Part shown: piece by piece, positions 58,894-64,000 of the stretch | Numbering within the stretch: the first letter of the stretch is position 1 | Layout of the letters: each line of letters opens with the position of its first letter | Source of the DNA: Planctomycetota bacterium | Lineage (GTDB): Bacteria; Planctomycetota; Phycisphaerae; Phycisphaerales; Phycisphaeraceae | Assembly: GCA_021413865.1 (NCBI GenBank) | Contig: JAIOPN010000001.1 | Span: 1-64,000, forward strand | Direction of reading: 5' to 3' | DNA length: 64,000 nucleotides | Position numbers and translations under genes: made by a program | Notes under the pieces: model-generated | What the model was told of the DNA's origin: nothing | Databases searched by the model: none | The model's input: the letters and a program-made list of their open reading frames with translations, nothing else

Positions 58894-59364
58894 TTACTGC
58901 CCTAGGTGAAGGCGATCTGCGATTTCTTGCATTCTCGCGGCGGCATAAAGGCCATCGGCCTGCTTCTCTCCCCACGGACGTTGATATGCCCAATTGTGGC
59001 TGGTCACCATCACCCGCGTCCGATCTTGAGCCTGCTTAGTGATTTCGATGTTGGTCCGGCGGGAAAAAAACTTCTCCGAGTTCTCGATCTCGACGACATA
59101 GATGCGGCCTGCGTCTTGCTCACGATGGGCCACCTTCAAACCCCACGCCGCCCAGCCGCCGCGGTAGGCGGGGTGCTTCATCAACTCGGGCTGGAACTTG
59201 CCATCAGGTAAGGGATACAGATCGATGAGCTGTTCGACCACCTTGGAGTAGGGAACATGGAAGGTCTGTGAGCGTGTCGGAATGCACCCCGGAATAGCAG
59301 TGATCCCCACGGCAAGAAGCAGCAGCGCTGCGAGCGACAGAATAGCCCACGACCGACGTTTCAT
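58894..59364 (-). CDS. Probable lipoprotein, hypothetical
   Basis: The 156-residue protein has a signal sequence (KRRSWAILSLAALLLLAVGI) with a lipobox-like TAIPGC near residue 27. The remaining 125 residues form an alpha/beta domain (VPYSKVVEQLIDLYPL, IYVVEIENSEKFF, TRVMVTSHNWAYQ). I do not recognise it. It would sit in the outer or inner membrane facing the periplasm. The start is 65 nt from the xseB start, divergent. Confidence 0.65.
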   Translation of the reverse strand: MKRRSWAILSLAALLLLAVGITAIPGCIPTRSQTFHVPYSKVVEQLIDLYPLPDGKFQPELMKHPAYRGGWAAWGLKVAHREQDAGRIYVVEIENSEKFFSRRTNIEITKQAQDRTRVMVTSHNWAYQRPWGEKQADGLYAAARMQEIADRLHLGQ

Positions 59365-59416
59365 CCCCCACTATCGTACCCGATCGGTCCCCGTGATCGC
59401 CCGCCCTTTTGTGCGG

Positions 59417-59422
59417 TACACT
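59417..59422 (+). promoter_or_regulatory. -10-like hexamer of xseB
   Basis: TACACT ends 6 nt before the xseB ATG (59429). No Shine-Dalgarno is present between them. A leaderless start is likely. Confidence 0.45.
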
Positions 59423-59428
59423 CTCCCC

Positions 59429-59734
59429 ATGAGCAAAGCCAAGGACAAAGATAAGCCCGTCCGCTTCGAGGAGGCGATCGAGAAGCTCGAGGCGATCATC
59501 TCCGACATCGAGTCCGGCCAGGTCGGCCTCGAGGAGTGCATCGAGCAGTACGAGCAGGGCGTGAAACTCATCACCCGCTGCCGCGAGGTGCTCGACAAGG
59601 CCCAGACGCGCATTACCGAGCTGACCGCCGACGCCCAGGGCCGTCTGAAAGCCGGTGCCGCCACCGACGATGCCGATTCGTCCGACGACGCCGATTCCGC
59701 CGATGACGATGAGACGGAAGCAGGCGACCGCTGA
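59429..59734 (+). CDS. xseB: Exodeoxyribonuclease VII small subunit
   Basis: The 101-residue protein starts MSKAKDKDK and has the XseB core: RFEEAIEKLEAIISDIESGQ, then LEECIEQYEQGVKLI and CREVLDKAQTRI. The C-terminal 20 residues are nearly all Asp/Ala/Ser. Exo VII degrades single-stranded DNA and is a complex of XseA and several XseB. No xseA gene is in the window. The prepilin peptidase gene starts 39 nt downstream. Confidence 0.92.
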   Translation: MSKAKDKDKPVRFEEAIEKLEAIISDIESGQVGLEECIEQYEQGVKLITRCREVLDKAQTRITELTADAQGRLKAGAATDDADSSDDADSADDDETEAGDR

Positions 59735-59773
59735 GCCCCCACGGTCACGCCCCCCGGTCACGGACACGACCCC

Positions 59774-61234
59774 TTGCCACTCTGGCCCTGGCTCATCTTC
59801 ATCTCCCTCTACGGCGCCTGCGTCGGCAGCTTCCTCAACGTCGTCATCTACCGCCTACCCGAGGGCAAGAGCCTGGCCTACCCGCCATCCTCCTGCCCCA
59901 AGTGCGGCACCCGGCTGGCGTGGTACGACAACGTGCCCGTGCTCGGCTGGCTCTGGCTCCTGGGCAAATGCCGATACTGCCGCAACCCGATCAGCATCCA
60001 GTATCCGATCATCGAGGCCGTCACCGCGGCGCTCTTCGGCGCGACGTTCTGGGCCTACTACATGAGCGGCTGGCAGCCGGCGTGGCAGCTCGCCGGCGGC
60101 GCGGAGACGTGGCCCGTCCTGATCGTCCACCTCACGCTCCTGGGTGGCCTGCTGGCGTCCACAATCGTCGATGCACGGCTGTACATCATCCCGCTCGCCA
60201 TCCCGTGGTTCGTCACGGTCGTGGCGGTCGTGGCGCTGCCCCTGACCATGTGGGCGCTGCCCGGCGGCCGCGAGGTGCTCCCCATCGCCCAGGGCCCGTG
60301 GCTCGGGGGCACGGCCTGCGCGCTCGTGGGGCTGGCCATCGCCGTCGCGCTGCTTGAGACGGGCATCCTGCCGCGCAGCTTCGCCGATGAATACGAAACG
60401 GAGACGGCCGGCGATGGCGCACCGCCGCCAACCGGCGAACTCGCCGCGCCCTCCGACATGCACTCGGCGACGGAGCCGACGGCGTTGCCGGGCGACTCCC
60501 CCATGCAGGCCACGGTGGTCCTCGACATCTCGACCGACCACGCGCCGCCCGTGGCGGTGGACGTGACCTCCTCGCCCGACACGGGCGCCGGTGCCATCCC
60601 CGCCCCGAACCCCGGCGGCGAAATGCCGACGACATTCGCCTACATCCCGCCGGATTCCTCCGAGCTTACGCACCGCGACATCCTCACCGACCCGGGTGTG
60701 GCCGCGTATCCAATCGAGGTCGTACCGCCCGCCGAACAGAACGAATCCAACGAGCCGATCACCGACCACCCGCACCTCATCCGCGAGATCCTCAAGGAAG
60801 CCTTGTTCGTCGCGCTGCCCCTGGTCGGTTTCGTGATCGGGTTCCTCATCTGGCAGCGCCTGGTGCCCCCCTACCCCTGGGCGCAGCCGAAAATCCCCGC
60901 GGCGTGGCACGTGCTCGGCGGCGTTGCGCTGGGCTACCTCGTCGGCGGCGCGCTGATCTGGTTCACGCGGATACTTGGGTCGCTCGCGTTCCAGAAAGAG
61001 GCGATGGGCCTGGGCGACGTGCACCTGCTCGCCGCGATCGGGGCCGTGCTCGGCTGGCCCTCGGCGGTCCTCGTCTTCTTCATCGCGCCGTTCCTGGGCC
61101 TGGGCTACGCGGGGGTCTCGATCGGCGTCGGCAAACTCCTCCACGGCCACAGCCGCGTGATCCCCTACGGCCCCTACCTCGCCGCCGCCACCCTCATCGT
61201 CATGGCACGCCACTGGCCGTGGCTCGACATGTAA
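59774..61234 (+). CDS. Prepilin peptidase (A24) with large insert
   Basis: The 486-residue protein is about 200 longer than typical. It has the N-terminal DiS_P_DiS region with zinc cysteines (CPKC at about 41-44, CRYC at about 66-69). The catalytic Asp pair is in [12 protein letters not shown] (about residue 135) and [13 protein letters not shown] (about residue 415). About 120 residues between two membrane helices (from [12 protein letters not shown] to [10 protein letters not shown]) are Pro/Ala/Glu-rich and probably disordered. The enzyme cuts and methylates prepilins such as the one at 20055. The start appears to be TTG 59774, with a weak ribosome-binding site. Confidence 0.92.
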   Translation: MPLWPWLIFISLYGACVGSFLNVVIYRLPEGKSLAYPPSSCPKCGTRLAWYDNVPVLGWLWLLGKCRYCRNPISIQYPIIEAVTAALFGATFWAYYMSGWQPAWQLAGGAETWPVLIVHLTLLGGLLASTIVDARLYIIPLAIPWFVTVVAVVALPLTMWALPGGREVLPIAQGPWLGGTACALVGLAIAVALLETGILPRSFADEYETETAGDGAPPPTGELAAPSDMHSATEPTALPGDSPMQATVVLDISTDHAPPVAVDVTSSPDTGAGAIPAPNPGGEMPTTFAYIPPDSSELTHRDILTDPGVAAYPIEVVPPAEQNESNEPITDHPHLIREILKEALFVALPLVGFVIGFLIWQRLVPPYPWAQPKIPAAWHVLGGVALGYLVGGALIWFTRILGSLAFQKEAMGLGDVHLLAAIGAVLGWPSAVLVFFIAPFLGLGYAGVSIGVGKLLHGHSRVIPYGPYLAAATLIVMARHWPWLDM

Positions 61235-61368
61235 TCCCTCTCATTTCAAAAGCCAAGCCCGATGACGAGTCCGCGAGTCGTCGGGGTCTGTGTTTTTTCT
61301 CCCCTTGAAGCGATAGATAAAACCGCATCACTGGACACCGCCCCACACCCGGCGGACAATCGCGCGGG

Positions 61369-62082
61369 ATGAAAACGATCGTCCAGATTTCACTGGATAT
61401 CACCGACATCGACGAGGCGGTGCGCACCGCCGAGATGGCCGTCCGCGCCGGCGTGGACTGGCTCGAGGCCGGCACCCCGCTCATCATCGCGTACGGGATG
61501 CTCGGCGTGCGTGCCCTGCGGGCGCGGTTCCCGCAAACGCCGATCGTCGCCGACCTGAAAACGATGGACGGCGGCTGGCTCGAGGCCAAGCTCATGGCCG
61601 AGGCCGGCGCGACGCATATCGTCGTCATGGCCCGCGCACACGCCGAGACCATCCGCTGCGTCGTCAAGGCCGGGCACGACTTCAACATCAAGATCATGGG
61701 CGACAACCTCGCCTGCCCCGACATGGTCGCCGGGGCCCGCATGCTCGAAGACCTCGGCTGCGGTTACGTCGTCCACCACATCGGCTACGACGAGCGCCGC
61801 GGCATCGCGGCGCGCGGTGGGCGCATGCCCAGCCCCTTGGACCAACTCAAAGAGGTCGTCGCGGCTGTGAAAATCCCCGTGCAGGCCGTCGGCGGGCTTA
61901 CGCTGGAACAGGCGGTGCGCACGCCCGAATACGGTGCGCCGCTGGTGGTGCTCGGCGCACCGCTGACCATCGACGCCGACAGCTTCAAGACCGCCGCCGG
62001 CGACGTGGAGAGTTCCCTCCGCCTGATCTGTGATAAGGTCCACGCGTACGGCGACGTCGGGCCTGCTGAACGATCAAAGTGA
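61369..62082 (+). CDS. HPS/KGPDC-like decarboxylase or aldolase (OMPDC superfamily)
   Basis: The 237-residue TIM barrel carries the family signature in VADLKTMDGG (DxKxxD, about residues 63-68). A phosphate-binding end lies in VQAVGGLTLEQAV and LVVLGAPLTID. It belongs with 3-hexulose-6-phosphate synthases and 3-keto-gulonate-6-phosphate decarboxylases. The start VQISLDITDIDEAV is typical of these. The next two genes encode a zinc dehydrogenase and an SDR protein in one operon, which suggests catabolism of a sugar acid. The specific reaction is not determined. Confidence 0.85.
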   Translation: MKTIVQISLDITDIDEAVRTAEMAVRAGVDWLEAGTPLIIAYGMLGVRALRARFPQTPIVADLKTMDGGWLEAKLMAEAGATHIVVMARAHAETIRCVVKAGHDFNIKIMGDNLACPDMVAGARMLEDLGCGYVVHHIGYDERRGIAARGGRMPSPLDQLKEVVAAVKIPVQAVGGLTLEQAVRTPEYGAPLVVLGAPLTIDADSFKTAAGDVESSLRLICDKVHAYGDVGPAERSK

Positions 62083-62098
62083 ACCCCGGAGCCACGCG

Positions 62099-63136
62099 AT
62101 GCCCGCCCCTTCCTCTTCAAACCCCGCTGTCGTCAACTTCGCGCCGGCGAAACACAGCGTCGAGTTGCGGCAGGTTCCCACGCCTGAGATCGGCGACGAG
62201 GACGTGCTCCTCGATGTCGCTGCGGTCGGCGTCTGCGGCAGCGACCTTCACCAGTGGACCGCTGACCACTCCTGGCCCGTGAACTACCCCGTGATCCTCG
62301 GCCACGAGTTCGCCGGCCACGTCGCCAAACTCGGCCCGCGCGTCACGGGCTGGAAAGAGGGCGACCGCGCCGTCAGCGAGACCGCCGCCGTCATCGACCC
62401 CGACAACCCCATGTCGAGGCGCGGGCTCTACAACCTCGACCCCACCCGCAAGGGGTTCGGCTACGGCGTCAACGGCGCGATGACGCGCTTCGTCCGCGTG
62501 CCGGCGCGCTGCCTCCACCATGTGCCAGAGAAACTGCCGCTGGAGCAGGCGGCGCTCACCGAGCCCTGCTGCGTCGCCTTCAACGCCGTGGTCAACAACT
62601 CGCGTATCAAGCCGGGCGACCGCGTGGCCGTCTTCGGCCCCGGGCAGATCGGCATCCTCTGCGCTGCCGTCGCACGTTTGCAGGGCGCGGAGGTCGCCGT
62701 CGTCGGCCTCGCTGATGACCATGCCCGGCTCGAGATCGCCAAAAAATACGGCTGCACGCCGATCGTCGATAACCTCGAAGAATGGGCGCGTCACGGCGAC
62801 GGCCTGGGTGTGGACGGCGTGATCGACGCGGCCGGCGTCTCCGCGACGCTCAAGACCGCCCTCGAAATCGTCCGCCCCGCCGGGTGGATCACCAAGGTCG
62901 GCTGGGGCCGGCAGCCGCTGGGCTTTTCGCTCGACCCGCTGGTGCAGAAAAACATCACGCTGCAGGGGAGCTTCAGCCACAATTGGCCGGTGTGGGAGCG
63001 CGTGATCGCCCTCCTGGCGGCGGGCACACTCGACGTGAAACCGATCATCGGCGGCGTCTGGCCGCTCGAACAGTGGCACACGGCGTTTGAGACCATGCAC
63101 TCGGGCGCGATCGCCAAGGCCGTGCTGAAACCCTGA
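62099..63136 (+). CDS. Zinc-dependent alcohol dehydrogenase family (MDR) protein
   Basis: From ATG 62099 (GGAG 7 nt upstream) the product is 345 residues. Catalytic zinc ligands Cys and His are in GVCGSDLHQW and GHEF; the Rossmann motif is VFGPGQIG, followed by VVGL. The lobe that usually binds the structural zinc (four Cys) reads DPDNPMSRRGLYNLDPTRKG and has no cysteines, so that zinc is absent. The pattern resembles sorbitol/threonine dehydrogenases. It starts 16 nt after the HPS-like gene and ends 22 nt before the SDR gene. Confidence 0.9.
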   Translation: MPAPSSSNPAVVNFAPAKHSVELRQVPTPEIGDEDVLLDVAAVGVCGSDLHQWTADHSWPVNYPVILGHEFAGHVAKLGPRVTGWKEGDRAVSETAAVIDPDNPMSRRGLYNLDPTRKGFGYGVNGAMTRFVRVPARCLHHVPEKLPLEQAALTEPCCVAFNAVVNNSRIKPGDRVAVFGPGQIGILCAAVARLQGAEVAVVGLADDHARLEIAKKYGCTPIVDNLEEWARHGDGLGVDGVIDAAGVSATLKTALEIVRPAGWITKVGWGRQPLGFSLDPLVQKNITLQGSFSHNWPVWERVIALLAAGTLDVKPIIGGVWPLEQWHTAFETMHSGAIAKAVLKP

Positions 63137-63158
63137 TCCACAGGAAGACGAATCACAG

Positions 63159-63935
63159 ATGCGACTGCGCGAGAAGGCCATCATCGTCACGGGCAGCACC
63201 ACCGGCATCGGCGAGGCGATGGCGCGGCGGTTCACCGCCGAGGGGGCTTTTGTGCTGGTGCACGGCCGGGAGCGCGAGCGCGGCGAGGCGGTTGTGCGTG
63301 AACTGGGCGAATCCGCGGTGCTGCACGTGGACGACATCGCCGACCCGGAGGCGCCGGGGCGGGTCGTCGCGGCGGCCGCGCGGGCGTTCGGCCGGATCGA
63401 CGGCATCGTGAACAACGCGGCGTGGGTCGTGCGCAGCAACATCGACAACACAAGCGCCGCCCACTTCGACCGCGTGATGGCGATCAACGTGCGCGCCCCG
63501 CTGCTCATGATCAAGGCTGCGCTGGGCCACCTGAAATCGTCGCGCGGCTGCGTGCTGAACATCGGCTCGATCAACGGCTACTGCGGCGAGGCGAATCAGC
63601 TCGACTACTCGGTCTCAAAGGGCGGGCTCACCACGCTCTCCCGCAACCTTGCCGACTCGCTGGGTGTGCACGGCGTGCGCGTCAACCACTTCAATGTCGG
63701 CTGGGTGCTCTCGCCAAACGAGTACAAGCTGAAGATGAGCGAAGGCCTCCCCGCCGACTGGCCCGAACACGTGGACCGCGCGTTCGCGCCATCGGGCCGG
63801 CTCATCACGCCCGAGCAGGTCGCCGCAGCGGCCGTGTACTGGATGGGCGACGAGAGCCGGCCGATCTCCGGCACGGTCCTTGAACTCGAACAATACCCCA
63901 TCATCGGCCGCAACCCGGTAAAAGAGGGCGACTGA
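63159..63935 (+). CDS. Short-chain dehydrogenase/reductase
   Basis: The 258-residue SDR has the cofactor motif TGSTTGIG at about residues 11-18, NNAAW, the catalytic Ser in NIGSINGY and YSVSK (Tyr-x3-Lys). The acidic residue that selects NAD is replaced by the Arg of HGRERERG, suggesting NADP. The ending FELEQYPIIGRNP-like (LELEQYPIIGRNP) is family-typical. It forms the third gene of the sugar-catabolism operon. Confidence 0.92.
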   Translation: MRLREKAIIVTGSTTGIGEAMARRFTAEGAFVLVHGRERERGEAVVRELGESAVLHVDDIADPEAPGRVVAAAARAFGRIDGIVNNAAWVVRSNIDNTSAAHFDRVMAINVRAPLLMIKAALGHLKSSRGCVLNIGSINGYCGEANQLDYSVSKGGLTTLSRNLADSLGVHGVRVNHFNVGWVLSPNEYKLKMSEGLPADWPEHVDRAFAPSGRLITPEQVAAAAVYWMGDESRPISGTVLELEQYPIIGRNPVKEGD

Positions 63936-63941
63936 TCGCTG

Positions 63942-63970
63942 ATCCCCTCTCCCTCCGGGAGAGGGGGAAA
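63942..63970. repeat. Family F repeat (F2)
   Basis: CCCCTCTCCCTCCGGGAGAG plus GGG is a short perfect hairpin 6 nt after the SDR stop. It resembles the hairpin part of F1. Confidence 0.65.
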
Positions 63971-63980
63971 GAAATCACCC

Positions 63981-64000
63981 ATGCCCCGACTCGCGGTATT
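63981..64000 (+). CDS. 5' end of a gene cut by the window edge
   Basis: ATG 63981 starts MPRLAV, with a GGGAAAG sequence upstream. Only six codons are visible. Position and start fit a further sugar-operon gene, but nothing more can be said. Confidence 0.3.

Overview
The window is a GC-rich, densely coding bacterial chromosome segment. Gene content points to Planctomycetota, probably class Phycisphaerae. The clues are a CRCxYDLRG zinc-ribbon membrane protein, a type II pseudopilin with a terminal ADWH motif, a formylglycine sulfatase, several Gfo/Idh/MocA oxidoreductases, three PhyH-type dioxygenases and an MnmE-like GTPase. This is inferred from family content only. I found no rRNA, tRNA, CRISPR array, prophage or transposase gene.

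Layout. 0.2-10.6 kb: small membrane and zinc-ribbon proteins, a GT39-like glycosyltransferase, an aspartic protease lipoprotein, rho, coaE, a PhyH dioxygenase, a TerB-like protein and queD. 11-19.9 kb: sulfatase, Gfo/Idh oxidoreductase, a membrane Hpt protein overlapping a REC-GGDEF-EAL regulator, a SEC-C gene split by three +1 frame changes, two small membrane proteins, a VOC protein and an AI-2E family permease. 20-29 kb: a pseudopilin with a long Gly-rich minisatellite tail, thyX, carbohydrate-related unknowns, a second PhyH protein and an M42 peptidase. 29-37.3 kb: a LysR regulator overlapping gltB, then gltD and another Gfo/Idh oxidoreductase. 37.6-46.7 kb: a transglutaminase-like protein, a likely iron-uptake locus (OprB porin, EfeO-like protein, FTR1 permease, Fur-box-like site), TadC, an FHA protein and a FeeM-like acyltransferase. 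46.7-54.8 kb: GTP-type PEPCK, a Rieske ferredoxin, an M20 peptidase, a two-domain P-loop protein, FloA and a third PhyH protein. 54.8-64 kb: MnmE-like GTPase, coaX, obgE, rpmA, xseB, prepilin peptidase and a three-gene sugar-catabolism operon, with a further gene starting at the right edge.

Two themes go beyond routine annotation. First, at least six families of short imperfect inverted repeats (called A-F here) are scattered through the window. Almost all lie within about 40 nt of a stop codon. One B copy sits inside a C copy, one C copy supplies the stop codon of the glycosyltransferase, and one D copy lies in frame inside the mnmE-like gene. Second, the SEC-C gene at 16693-16938 can be read as a full-length protein only with three +1 shifts, all at the same TGC TTT context and followed by stop codons in all three frames. 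This is either a decayed or mis-assembled gene or an unusual multi-site recoding case.

Several genes lack a Shine-Dalgarno sequence and carry a -10-like hexamer 6-7 nt upstream of the ATG. This suggests leaderless transcription is common here.
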